Source: a virus
DNA: 64,000 nt
Strand: one strand, 5' to 3'
IMG/VR virus record: IMGVR_UViG_3300049215_000527
Coordinates: 21,270 to 85,269 of that record
The notes under the pieces are model-generated. The model worked only from the letters and a program-made list of their open reading frames with translations, made no database searches and had not been told where the DNA came from. This document shows, piece by piece, positions 36,184-43,863 of the stretch (position 1 is the stretch's first letter; each line of letters opens with the position of its first letter). The position numbers and the translations under genes are program-made.

Positions 36184-36536
36184 CCGCAACGCCCAAACAA
36201 CGCGCCACTCATAGCAGATGGCCCCGCTGGGCGCAACACCCCATCCTGCTTATTCTGCTCGGTGTGCTGGGTGCCAGCGCCGATACCCTCACCACCTGGG
36301 TAGCCATCGCCCATCAGGCGGAGGAGGCCAATCCCCTCATTGCTTGGCTCATCGGCCAGGGCGCTTGGTGGGCCATCATCCTCATCAAGGGGGGCGAGAT
36401 CACCCTCCTGGCGGGCTTCGTCCTGGCGCTGCGCCGTTGGCAGATTCGATCCGTCTGGGCGGATGGTTCGCTGTGGCTGGCGCTGGGCGTGCTCTGGTTT
36501 CCCGTCGTCTGGAATCTCCTGCAACTCGCCCGTTAG
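36180..36536 (+). CDS. Small membrane protein, DUF5658-like
   Basis: This 118-residue protein starts at GTG overlapping the previous stop. It has three membrane segments: ILLILLGVLGASADTLTTWV, WAIILIKGGEITLLAGFVLA and SLWLALGVLWFPVVWNLLQL. The D-x-x-TT and EANPL residues in the first loop match DUF5658-type proteins. Its place near the presumed lysis genes allows a holin role, not shown. Confidence 0.6.
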   Translation: MTATPKQRATHSRWPRWAQHPILLILLGVLGASADTLTTWVAIAHQAEEANPLIAWLIGQGAWWAIILIKGGEITLLAGFVLALRRWQIRSVWADGSLWLALGVLWFPVVWNLLQLAR

Positions 36537-36573
36537 CCCGCCTCATTATTTTTCACATTATCAGGAGCTTGCC

Positions 36574-37143
36574 ATGCCCAAGAAAGCCCGTACCACGCCC
36601 GATCACCGCACGGTGGAACACGTCCACGAGACACATGAAGCATCCGCCACGATTGAGATGTCGCCGCCACATTCTCCGCGAGTAGAAACAGCGGCATTTC
36701 GCAAATCCCGCAAGTTCCTGCTCGAAGTGAAGAGGCAGGGCTGCGCTATCTGTGGTGTGACCATCGACACGCTTAGCGACCCCGCCAAGAATATCTTTGG
36801 GGCAAAAACACTCGAAGCCCACCACACCCCCATCGAATTTAGCACACAGGATGCGTGTGATCCGATGAAGGTGCATCTGGACTACCCCGAAGTCATTGAC
36901 CGTGAGACGCTGGCAGCCTTCGTGGATAGCCCACGCAATCTCGTGATCCTCTGCGACCAGCATCACCGCTCAGTAGATCGCGGGATTCACCATGTGTTGG
37001 TGCCGGATTTCTGGGTACAAAAATACCTTCTTGATGGGTACCAACTTACGGCCACCGCCGCTGACGCCGCCGCCGTCGAAGCACATGATGAGCAGATCGA
37101 GCAATCCGCTGGGCTGGAAGTGGCAGAGGACAAAGCAGCATGA
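36574..37143 (+). CDS. HNH nuclease-like protein
   Basis: This 189-residue protein has an AGGAG ribosome site. CAICG (about residue 53) and LEAHHTPIEF (about 77), followed by NLVILCDQHHRSVDRG (about 116), reproduce the Cys pair, His-His and closing C-x-x-H-H of an HNH fold. Most phage HNH proteins lie beside the terminase and help cut DNA during packaging; this one is in the late tail/lysis region, so it may be a free-standing mobile nuclease or a packaging helper. Confidence 0.75.
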   Translation: MPKKARTTPDHRTVEHVHETHEASATIEMSPPHSPRVETAAFRKSRKFLLEVKRQGCAICGVTIDTLSDPAKNIFGAKTLEAHHTPIEFSTQDACDPMKVHLDYPEVIDRETLAAFVDSPRNLVILCDQHHRSVDRGIHHVLVPDFWVQKYLLDGYQLTATAADAAAVEAHDEQIEQSAGLEVAEDKAA

Positions 37144-37268
37144 CCCTGGACGATCTCATTGCCCGCCTTGCCCCCACGCCCCTGGCGGCGTGCCTCTTCT
37201 GCCTCACTGGCTACATCGCCCTTGTCTTGAGCGTGCTGCTCCTGGTGGCCGCCATCTCCCATATCTGA
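37140..37268 (+). CDS. Tiny single-span membrane protein
   Basis: This 42-residue frame (MTLDDLIARLAPTPLAACLF...) overlaps the HNH stop by ATGA and is mostly one hydrophobic span ending AAISHI. Tight coupling and position before an XhlA-like gene suggest a lysis accessory peptide. Confidence 0.55.
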   Translation: MTLDDLIARLAPTPLAACLFCLTGYIALVLSVLLLVAAISHI

Positions 37269-37277
37269 GGTCTCCCC

Positions 37278-37589
37278 ATGCCCCCATCGGACGACAAGCC
37301 CATGACCTTTGCCGCCACCCATGAGCGCATGATCGGTGAAATTGACGCCAAACTCAATGCCACCGCGCAGCAACTGTCGATGTTGACGGAGCAGGTCAGT
37401 AAGATCTCGACCAATTTTGAGATCCTGCAATATCGCGTCAACGATCTCACCGAGCGGATGCGTGGCACTGAGGGACGCGAGCGTGACCAACAGAAGACCA
37501 CCAATAACAATAGCCAGGTACTCATTCGCGATATCGTCTACTGGGTCGTCGCCGCCGGAGCCATTCTGGTGGCGATCCTCAAGCCGTGA
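37278..37589 (+). CDS. XhlA-like coiled-coil membrane protein
   Basis: This 103-residue protein has a coiled coil (about residues 20-68, LNATAQQLSMLTEQVSKIST...) followed by a single C-terminal membrane span (VYWVVAAGAILVAIL). This is the layout of hemolysin XhlA proteins, which act with holins in phage lysis. Flanked by other small membrane genes. Confidence 0.65.
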   Translation: MPPSDDKPMTFAATHERMIGEIDAKLNATAQQLSMLTEQVSKISTNFEILQYRVNDLTERMRGTEGRERDQQKTTNNNSQVLIRDIVYWVVAAGAILVAILKP

Positions 37590-37649
37590 TGTGAGATCGG
37601 ACTTATCTTTTCCTTCATCCCCATCTTGCCCATCGCCAAGGAGACCCCC

Positions 37650-38297
37650 ATGTCCCAAGCACCGAACGTGCTCTATCAGCACGTTCCGCACCCACATACC
37701 CCGCGTAACCCCAACCAAACCCATCTTGCCGAGCAACAGGCGCAAGGGTTCAACACCCGCCTCGCCGTGTGGCTCACACTGCATGTTGGGTCGATGCCCT
37801 GCGCGTACCTTTTCGCCGCCATTGGCGTCGGCAGTCTCGTGGGCGTGCTCACGGGCAACGCCTTACTCGCTGTCCTGTGTGGCTCGCTGTCCAGCTACTT
37901 CCTGCAACTGGTCCTCTTGCCCATATTGTCGGTCGGGCAGGGCGTCCTTGGGCGCAAGCAGGAACTACAAGCCGATGAACTCACGGCGACGGCGAGCCAC
38001 ACTTTCCACGATCTGGGCCAAGTGGGCCAGCACCTCGACGCCCAAGATACCGTCGTCGTCGCCACCCATGCGAAGACGAGCGCCCTGGTCGATGCTGTGG
38101 CGGCATTACAAGAGAGCCACGCCGCCCTGCACGCCAAGGTCGATGCCCTGGCAACACCCCCTGTGGCCCCAGCATCGTCGCCAGATGCCACGCCACCCAA
38201 GCGCACACGCAAAGCCCTTACCCCCACGCCTGTACCCGCAGAGAGCGTCACAACGCCACCCGCAGCAGAGCTAGCCCCCACGGAGGTGGTCGCATGA
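37650..38297 (+). CDS. Two-span membrane protein, DUF1003-like
   Basis: This 215-residue protein starts after AAGGAG. RLAVWLTLHVGSMPCAYLFA and SSYFLQLVLLPILSVGQGVL are two membrane spans in the pattern of DUF1003-type proteins common in high-G+C Gram-positive and Chloroflexota genomes. The C-terminal third is an Ala/Pro/Thr-rich tail after a short coiled coil. It may be host-derived; role in lysis or membrane protection unknown. Confidence 0.55.
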   Translation: MSQAPNVLYQHVPHPHTPRNPNQTHLAEQQAQGFNTRLAVWLTLHVGSMPCAYLFAAIGVGSLVGVLTGNALLAVLCGSLSSYFLQLVLLPILSVGQGVLGRKQELQADELTATASHTFHDLGQVGQHLDAQDTVVVATHAKTSALVDAVAALQESHAALHAKVDALATPPVAPASSPDATPPKRTRKALTPTPVPAESVTTPPAAELAPTEVVA

Positions 38298-38779
38298 GTG
38301 ATGTCAAGGAGCACGAGGCGTTCATGTGGGATGTCCTGGACCACAAACGCCTCGTCGCCAAATATGTGCAACGGGTTGCCAATGCCCTGTTTGGTCGTGC
38401 GGTGATCCACGACTATTCCAAGTTTGGCCCTGATGAATTTGCTATGTATGCGCAGGCACTCCCACGCTTTCAACAAGCGGAGTACGGCACAGAAGCATAC
38501 AGGGTCGTCGTGGAAAGCGTCAAGCCTGCCATCCAGCATCACGTCACCACGAACCGCCACCATCCTGAATATTTCGCCGACGGCATCAATGGGATGAATC
38601 TCATTGACCTCCTGGAAATGACCTGTGATTGGCTGGCGGCATCGCAGCGCGTTCCCGGCAACAGGTTACGCCTGGACCTTCAGCAAACGCGGTTCGGGAT
38701 CGATCCGCAACTCCTGCGCATTATCTCAAACACCGTAGAGTATCTGGAAGCACCGCACGATGAGGAGTCATCACTATGA
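38294..38779 (+). CDS. DUF5662-like protein
   Basis: This 161-residue protein overlaps the previous stop by ATGA. HDYSKFGPDEFAMY (about residue 39) and HHVTTNRHHPEYF (about 85) match DUF5662 phage proteins, which have an HD-like His/Asp arrangement and may bind metal. Enzymatic activity is not established. It is coupled to the next gene by a second ATGA overlap. Confidence 0.7.
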   Translation: MSDVKEHEAFMWDVLDHKRLVAKYVQRVANALFGRAVIHDYSKFGPDEFAMYAQALPRFQQAEYGTEAYRVVVESVKPAIQHHVTTNRHHPEYFADGINGMNLIDLLEMTCDWLAASQRVPGNRLRLDLQQTRFGIDPQLLRIISNTVEYLEAPHDEESSL

Positions 38780-39462
38780 GTGACTTCGGTCTCGCTCACG
38801 GGATGAGCGAATTCATCAACGGCCTCAACGGTGACTGTATTGAGACCGCAATGGCGGCGGCGATAGCGGCGGCACATGGCGAGTCGATGACCCCCGCCGA
38901 ACTGGCCGACATCGTGAAGTCGATGCAGGCCGAGCATCTGGCCGCCACCAACGGGGCCACGACCATCAATGCCTGTGCCACCTGGCTCAAGGAGCATGGC
39001 GAGCATGTCCTGGTGGCGGTGGGCTACGCCGAACCCTTTCACGGTGACTGGCATGCGTTGCTCTTGGAGCATGCCGGGGTGCATCCCATCGTCCTCAACG
39101 TCGCCAACGCCCAAGCTCTACACGATGCGCAAACCAATGCTTGGGATGAGCACGGCGTGAAGTATCACGGCATCGCGGTGTTGGATAAGGGGCAGGACGG
39201 CTATTCCTGTGTCGATGGCGATAACCCGCAGGCCAACCAACGCTTCCAGGTTTACACCTATCAGACCCTCATCGCCGCCAAGCCGTGTGGCATGGTCGTC
39301 ATCGACGTGCTGCATCCCGCTCCGGTCCCTGCCCCCAAACCGGAACCAAAGCCCACCCCTGCACCATCTGCCCCCACGCCATCAGATGAAGTCACGGCGC
39401 TCAAAGCGCGGGTGGCCGCCTACGAACAAAAGATCGCCGCTGCCGTTGCGGCCCTGAAATAA
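38776..39462 (+). CDS. C39-like cysteine peptidase, candidate endolysin
   Basis: This 228-residue protein has GDCIETAMAAAI (Cys about residue 20), HGDWHALLLEH, YHGIAVLDKGQDGYSCVDGDNP (His about 127, Asp about 142), the order of a papain-like/C39 peptidase. Then a Pro-rich linker and a short C-terminal coiled coil. Next to membrane genes and before a holin-like gene, so it is the best endolysin candidate in the window. The Cys-His-Asp assignment is inferred. Confidence 0.5.
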   Translation: MSDFGLAHGMSEFINGLNGDCIETAMAAAIAAAHGESMTPAELADIVKSMQAEHLAATNGATTINACATWLKEHGEHVLVAVGYAEPFHGDWHALLLEHAGVHPIVLNVANAQALHDAQTNAWDEHGVKYHGIAVLDKGQDGYSCVDGDNPQANQRFQVYTYQTLIAAKPCGMVVIDVLHPAPVPAPKPEPKPTPAPSAPTPSDEVTALKARVAAYEQKIAAAVAALK

Positions 39463-39479
39463 CAAAGGAGCATCATCCC

Positions 39480-39749
39480 ATGCCTACCCTCAATCAGCAG
39501 ATCGTCAAATCCGATATCGCGATGGGCCTTACATTCCTAGCGGGCCTGTTGTCGTTCTTTGGCCTGCATCTCAACCAGGATCTGGCGCTGGCCGTGCTGA
39601 ATGATATCGTGTCGTTCCTGTTTATGGTCGTCCCCGCTGCACTCTTCGTGGTGCGCGAGATTGCGCATGCCAAGCTGCGCTCACTGGTGACGCATGCCCC
39701 CGTGCCTGCCCCCACTGCGACGCCGACGCAGGCCGAATCCAAGATCTGA
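39480..39749 (+). CDS. Holin-like membrane protein
   Basis: This 89-residue protein has an AAAGGAG ribosome site, two hydrophobic spans (MGLTFLAGLLSFFGLHL and LNDIVSFLFMVVPAALFVV) and a charged tail. Last gene before the operon terminator. Size and topology suit a class II holin. Confidence 0.6.
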   Translation: MPTLNQQIVKSDIAMGLTFLAGLLSFFGLHLNQDLALAVLNDIVSFLFMVVPAALFVVREIAHAKLRSLVTHAPVPAPTATPTQAESKI

Positions 39750-39768
39750 TCTTGCCCAGCAACACAAC

Positions 39769-39800
39769 GCCCCCGCCCATCACTGGGCGGGGGCTATTTT
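39769..39800 (+). terminator. Rho-independent terminator of the late operon
   Basis: An 11-bp stem, GCCCCCGCCCA/TGGGCGGGGGC, with a TCAC loop is followed by TATTTTG. It lies between the rightward late operon and the leftward arm, so it may stop both. Confidence 0.9.
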
Positions 39801-39818
39801 GCGTCTGTAGGAGGAAAA

Positions 39819-40580
39819 CTAGGAGGCGACTTCGCGCAATTTGCGGGCAACGACAGGCTTACGTAACTTGGTGAGTGCCCCCGTTTCTATCTGGCGTATC
39901 CGTTCACGGGTCACGCCGATGGCTTCCGCCACTTGTGCCAAACTCCACCCCTCGCCCTGGCAGCGGGGGTCTAGCCCATAGCGAAGGCGGAGCACTTCGC
40001 GCTCACGTGGGGAAAGGATGCGTAGCGCCTGCTGAATGGCCTTTGCGCGCTCAGAGGCGATGGGTACCGCCTCAAGGGCAACTTCTGGTGCGGCGATGAC
40101 ATCCGCCAGGGTACGCTCGTCATCTTCACTCAGGGCACGATCCAGGGAGATGGGTTGGGCAGGGATGGCGTCCAGCGCAAAGGAAGGATCTTCTCCTTTG
40201 CGGGCCTTGCGCGCCTGCTCAGTGAGATAGACCGGAATATGAATGGCGTTGCCTTTATTGAGTCGGGCCCGACTCACGGCCTGTCGTATCCACCACGTGG
40301 CATAGGTCGAAAAGCGATAACCCAGTGCCGGATCGAATTTCACTGCCGCCTGCATCAAGCCGATGTTGCCCTCTTGGATGAGGTCATCGAGGGTCAGATC
40401 ACCTTGGCCCAGGTAGCCCCGTGCGACGCTCACTACAAGGCGTAGGTTGGCTTCAACAAGGCGATTGCGGGCCGCAAGGTCGCCTTGTTGGGAGAGTGCG
40501 CCGAGCCGCCGCTCTTCGTCCACAGAGAGCAGAGACCAGGCGCGAATCTGGGTCTGATACGCCATCCCTTCCGTGTCCAT
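39819..40580 (-). CDS. RpoD-family (sigma-70) sigma factor
   Basis: This 253-residue protein has sigma regions 1.2-2 (ARNRLVEANLRLVVSVARGY, LDDLIQEGNIGLMQAAVKFD, YRFSTYATWWIRQAVSRA), then a short region 3 and region 4 (LSPREREVLRLRYGLD, then LAQVAEAIGVTRERIRQIE). All core promoter-binding helices are present, without a large region 1.1. ATG at 40580 has AGGAG upstream. A phage sigma factor of this size would redirect host polymerase, probably to late promoters. It is the last gene of the leftward arm. Confidence 0.92.
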   Translation of the reverse strand: MDTEGMAYQTQIRAWSLLSVDEERRLGALSQQGDLAARNRLVEANLRLVVSVARGYLGQGDLTLDDLIQEGNIGLMQAAVKFDPALGYRFSTYATWWIRQAVSRARLNKGNAIHIPVYLTEQARKARKGEDPSFALDAIPAQPISLDRALSEDDERTLADVIAAPEVALEAVPIASERAKAIQQALRILSPREREVLRLRYGLDPRCQGEGWSLAQVAEAIGVTRERIRQIETGALTKLRKPVVARKLREVAS

Positions 40581-40588
40581 CACTGCTC

Positions 40589-41227
40589 CTAGTCCAGGGA
40601 ACCCAATCCGCCAGCGAGCAGATCGACCATCCACAACCAATCCATCCGCCGCGGATCAATCTCTTCCGGGTGTTCGGTCACAAAGCGCCGAATGGCCGTG
40701 TGGGTAAAGATCCACATGTCCCCCGCTGTCCGTTCGCTCTGACGACGCGATCCCTTGAGCCATCCTTGTTCCACCATTTTGATGATTTTACGATGATCAA
40801 GGCCCAGCGCGATTTCCAGGCCCCGCATGGTGTAGCCTTCATTGGTCTTGTTGACGCCCATCCGTTTGGCCCGCACGCGGATGGCGGTCTTGGTACGCCC
40901 CAGGTGCTGAGCGATGGCGTCTAGACTCATCGTGGGGAGATGACGTTCGAGATAGGCATCATCGGCATCACTCCAAGCGGGCATGCGCTTCATCGGACGA
41001 CATAAACCCAACCATGACGCCCATCGAATGACTTTCCAGCGCGGCACCCCGAGGATCTGTTGCAGGCGGTCGATGGTTGCGGTGCGTCCGTCATACATTT
41101 CCAGTAAGATTCGCCGCGCCCGTTCATCAGCCACCCACTTTTGCTTACAGCCCCCAGCGTGCGCCCCTACCCGTGGAGCACCGACTTCGGTCATAAGGGG
41201 CTGTTTGCCTTGCCGCCGTTCTGACAT
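40589..41227 (-). CDS. HTH/Myb-like DNA-binding protein
   Basis: This 212-residue protein contains two or more helical DNA-binding segments: IDRLQQILGVPRWKVIRWAS and WSDADDAYLERHLPTMSLDAIA with HLGRTKTAIRVRAKRMGV (Myb/GcrA-like), then MRGLEIALGLDHRKIIKMVE. It ends 8 bases before the sigma gene. Likely a regulator of phage genes. Confidence 0.65.
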   Translation of the reverse strand: MSERRQGKQPLMTEVGAPRVGAHAGGCKQKWVADERARRILLEMYDGRTATIDRLQQILGVPRWKVIRWASWLGLCRPMKRMPAWSDADDAYLERHLPTMSLDAIAQHLGRTKTAIRVRAKRMGVNKTNEGYTMRGLEIALGLDHRKIIKMVEQGWLKGSRRQSERTAGDMWIFTHTAIRRFVTEHPEEIDPRRMDWLWMVDLLAGGLGSLD

Positions 41228-41232
41228 CGTCG

Positions 41233-41565
41233 TTACCCCCGCAATCCCAACAATCGCTCGATCTCCTCCGTCACCTTTTCAATGTCAGCGAGCGATACAG
41301 GGTCGCGGATGACGTGCAGGGCGCTTTGCAGAGCCGCACGGGTACGGCCATCGAGACCCCCTTGGGTAGGGAACGTCTCTTGCAATTGCTTGAGGCATGC
41401 CTTGCACCCCGACCAGATGATCTCGGTGCCACCGCCTTGTGTCGTTGCCTTCCACTCGAAGTAATCCACTTCGGCGACCTGATGCCCGCCTAATTGATGG
41501 ACACAGGTGCGCTTCTGGATGGGGGCGGACAAAGCATTGATGATGGCCTTGTAGGGATTGCTCAT
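41233..41565 (-). CDS. Unknown protein with CxxC
   Basis: This 110-residue protein starts MSNPYKAIINALSAPIQKRT. GCKACLKQL and an upstream CVHQLGGH could bind a metal. Acidic helical C-terminus (LADIEKVTEEIERLLGL). Five bases before the HTH gene. Function unknown. Confidence 0.5.
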   Translation of the reverse strand: MSNPYKAIINALSAPIQKRTCVHQLGGHQVAEVDYFEWKATTQGGGTEIIWSGCKACLKQLQETFPTQGGLDGRTRAALQSALHVIRDPVSLADIEKVTEEIERLLGLRG

Positions 41566-41636
41566 CGGTCTCACCTCTTGTGTGTGTGGTTGGTGATCAT
41601 TTCAGTTTACCACGATTGCGGTGCGGGTGGCCCAGA

Positions 41637-41930
41637 TTATCCATTGCCCACCTCTAAGCGCTCTAGGAGGTCACTGGCCTCTGATGCGAGGTCATGCACC
41701 GCATTGGCAGCGCGGGAATGGACCATGCGTGATGCAAGGTTATCAGGCATCGTGAGGATACCTTTGGTGGCGGCCATCATGAGACCAATCTCCGTCACCA
41801 TCTGCGCCCGCATGTCCGATGCTTTGGCCGTATCGGCCTCAGCAAGGCGGTCTAATAGGTCGCTGACGGCCTCCAATGCCGCCGCCGTATCGTGCAGGAT
41901 ATCCACCGTGGTGGTGGCACCATCACCCAT
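41637..41930 (-). CDS. Small helical protein
   Basis: This 97-residue protein is almost all Ala/Leu/Asp/Glu helix (DTAAALEAVSDLLDRLAEAD...), likely a coiled-coil dimer. Two bases separate it from the upstream gene. No family recognised. Confidence 0.5.
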   Translation of the reverse strand: MGDGATTTVDILHDTAAALEAVSDLLDRLAEADTAKASDMRAQMVTEIGLMMAATKGILTMPDNLASRMVHSRAANAVHDLASEASDLLERLEVGNG

Positions 41931-41932
41931 GA

Positions 41933-42142
41933 TTATTGGCCTCCTTTCGGTGCCAATTCCATGCGGACATAGCCCGCGAGATCGCCGTGTTCGCCCGTTG
42001 AAACATAGACGCTTGACACGCCATACCTAGTGGTAATGCCGCCACCGCGCCAGACATTTGGACGGCCATCATCATAGTACCAAGCGCAGATGATGATGAT
42101 CTCTTTGGTCTCAGGATGTTGCCAGAATTCGACTTCGTTCAT
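41933..42142 (-). CDS. Small beta-rich protein
   Basis: This 69-residue protein (MNEVEFWQHPETKEIIIICAW...) ends ELAPKGGQ; the last codons contain the AAAGGAGG ribosome site of the following gene. Function unknown. Confidence 0.55.
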   Translation of the reverse strand: MNEVEFWQHPETKEIIIICAWYYDDGRPNVWRGGGITTRYGVSSVYVSTGEHGDLAGYVRMELAPKGGQ

Positions 42143-42147
42143 GGTGG

Positions 42148-42351
42148 TTATTGCCCTCCTTTCGGCGCTGGTTGCGCGGGCAATAAGCCCGGCATGTTGG
42201 CATCATGCAACAGCTCTTCTCGCACGATAATGACATCGGGCGGCGCCTCAATCCCGATTTTTACGCGGCCAAATTCCATGTCCAAGATGATGACCTTTAT
42301 CACGCCATTCAGCACGATAGCCTCGCCTGGTTTCCTACGCAAAACTAACAT
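42148..42351 (-). CDS. csrA: CsrA-family RNA-binding regulator
   Basis: This 67-residue protein starts MLVLRRKPGEAIVLNGVIKV after AAGGAG and continues GRVKIGIEAPPDVIIVREEL, the five-strand CsrA fold with conserved R6-R7, G-E-A and V-R-E residues (here in IIVREEL). CsrA binds GGA motifs in mRNA leaders to control translation. The ~15-residue tail ends APKGGQ, encoding the next gene's ribosome site. Phage-borne, it could retune host or phage mRNAs. Confidence 0.92.
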   Translation of the reverse strand: MLVLRRKPGEAIVLNGVIKVIILDMEFGRVKIGIEAPPDVIIVREELLHDANMPGLLPAQPAPKGGQ

Positions 42352-42376
42352 GGTTGGCTCCTTCTCGTTTAGTGAA

Positions 42377-42484
42377 TCAGTGAATCTGTGCCTTGACATA
42401 CAGCGTCACTAGGGCCATGAAAACGATCAGGCCCCCGGTGACGAGGGCGTACAGACGATGTTCGCGGCGTAATTCGCGCATCAT
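42377..42484 (-). CDS. Tiny single-span membrane peptide
   Basis: This 35-residue frame (MMRELRREHRLYALVTGGLI...) has a basic N-terminus and one span (YALVTGGLIVFMALVTLYV). AGGAGG-like ribosome site upstream. One of three consecutive tiny membrane genes. Confidence 0.5.
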   Translation of the reverse strand: MMRELRREHRLYALVTGGLIVFMALVTLYVKAQIH

Positions 42485-42491
42485 GGCCTCC

Positions 42492-42617
42492 TTAACCGTG
42501 GCGCATCACGATGAAAATGCCCACAGCGATGACGGCGATGACCATTACCACGAAGGCACAGCCGAATATTTGCAGGTCCTCGAAGGCGATGAAGGTTGGC
42601 GGTTCCTCTTCTTCCAT
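42492..42617 (-). CDS. Tiny single-span membrane peptide
   Basis: This 41-residue frame starts MEEEEPPTFIAFEDLQIFG and has one span (CAFVVMVIAVIAVGIFIVM). Acidic N-terminus. AAGGAG-like ribosome site upstream. Confidence 0.55.
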   Translation of the reverse strand: MEEEEPPTFIAFEDLQIFGCAFVVMVIAVIAVGIFIVMRHG

Positions 42618-42626
42618 GCTTGCTCC

Positions 42627-42707
42627 TTAATTGAGAAATACCCACAGGACAATGACAGCGGCGGCGGCGAAGATGAGGATGGTTAGGATGATGGTGATGA
42701 GCCTCAT
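42627..42707 (-). CDS. Tiny membrane peptide
   Basis: A 26-residue frame (MRLITIILTILIFAAAAVIV...) that is nearly all hydrophobic, with AAAGGA upstream. First gene after the spacer-palindrome promoter. Confidence 0.5.
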   Translation of the reverse strand: MRLITIILTILIFAAAAVIVLWVFLN

Positions 42708-42750
42708 GGGCGGTCCTTTCGGGCAAAAGTGCGGCCAATCCTACGTTCAA

Positions 42751-42779
42751 GCCATATGTGAATCATTCACACATGACAA
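42751..42779 (-). promoter_or_regulatory. Promoter-like site with palindrome in the spacer
   Basis: Minus-strand TTGTCA (42779-42774) and TATGGC (42756-42751) are 17 bp apart. The spacer contains TGTGAATGATTCACA, a perfect palindrome around one base. The -10 is weak. Same design as the site at 22750-22778. It would drive the tiny membrane genes and CsrA. Confidence 0.45.
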
Positions 42780-42792
42780 ATAGTATTACAAG

Positions 42793-43863
42793 TCAGGAGC
42801 CGCCTGATCTCGTATTGATGAGCTTGATCATGGTGGCGAGTTGCTTGGCAAAATCATCGGCGGTGTCTTCCCCGAGGTGTGTCGTGAACGTTTCGCGTTT
42901 GCTTTCGAGCAGTTGCAAGGCCACCCCGAGGTGCGTCTTGAATTTGTCCAGATAATCTACTGCCTTTGCGTCACCTTTGCCCGCCCTCGGCTTATCACTG
43001 GGCAACTGCAACACCTGCGTTGCCTCGCGTTTGGCCTCCATGATGTACCGTTCGCTTTCCACAGTATTCATGGGTTGCTCAATGAGATGGGTGAGCGTGC
43101 GCTGGAGGACGCTGGGATAGTTCCCGAGCGCCTCACAGAGTTTGATGGCCGTGGAAACCGCAATCTGCCCTTGCCGCCAGGCCAGATCAGCCTCTTGGCT
43201 GCGCTCGGCGATGCTTTCGAGTTTCGAGATATATTCCCGACTCATCCCCAGGAGGCGCGCGATGCCCTCCTGGGTGTCTGGCATGCTCTCTGGTGACTCC
43301 TCATAGATGGCGCGCACTTGCCGCCAGATTTCGGCCTTGCTCGGGGGGCTTTCCTGGATGCGCAGGTGCAACCCCCAATTGCGGATCAGATAATTGGGGA
43401 TATCGGGATAGACCAGGGCGGGGATCTTCGCCCACTTGAGGTGGCGTGCTGCCACCCACGGCTGCAACTTCCACAACAGTAAGAGCTTTTGGCGTGGATT
43501 CTGGGGATTCGCCCGTTCCACCAGGATGAGAGGCGCGACGAGGGTGGTGCGGGCGATCTGGTTTTCATCCTTCACCTGACGCTGCTGGTACGAGAACAGC
43601 AGATTGTCCAGGGCCTCACCAGGCGCCACCATGACCGGATCATCGGTGCCAAAACAATAGAGATCGGGGTCATGCCAGATGAGGTTGGTCGGCACACCGT
43701 CGCCCCAATCCAGTAATTCACCGTACTTGCCCATGCCCACCGGAGTGGAGGCTTCATCCCAACTGGTGACGAGCCGTGAGACTTGGGCGGCATTGTCGGT
43801 GAGCTTGGGCAAACGCGCTAACAGCGTTTGCCCCTCACGAACCGCTAAACGTTGATCAGTCAT
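42793..43863 (-). CDS. ParB-like partition protein with degenerate CTPase box
   Basis: This 356-residue protein starts at the ATG overlapping the ParA stop by 8 bases. The centre has an HTH block like ParB: LHLRIQESPPSKAEIWRQVR, then TQEGIARLLGMSREYISKLE, then WRQGQIAVSTAIKLCEAL. The segment before it, LLLLWKLQPWVAARHLKWAK (about residue 145), aligns with the ParB GERRxRA box but lacks the Gly and Arg pair, so CTP binding is probably lost. The C-terminal helical part may dimerise. With ParA upstream, a partition role is likely. Confidence 0.65.
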   Translation of the reverse strand: MTDQRLAVREGQTLLARLPKLTDNAAQVSRLVTSWDEASTPVGMGKYGELLDWGDGVPTNLIWHDPDLYCFGTDDPVMVAPGEALDNLLFSYQQRQVKDENQIARTTLVAPLILVERANPQNPRQKLLLLWKLQPWVAARHLKWAKIPALVYPDIPNYLIRNWGLHLRIQESPPSKAEIWRQVRAIYEESPESMPDTQEGIARLLGMSREYISKLESIAERSQEADLAWRQGQIAVSTAIKLCEALGNYPSVLQRTLTHLIEQPMNTVESERYIMEAKREATQVLQLPSDKPRAGKGDAKAVDYLDKFKTHLGVALQLLESKRETFTTHLGEDTADDFAKQLATMIKLINTRSGGS

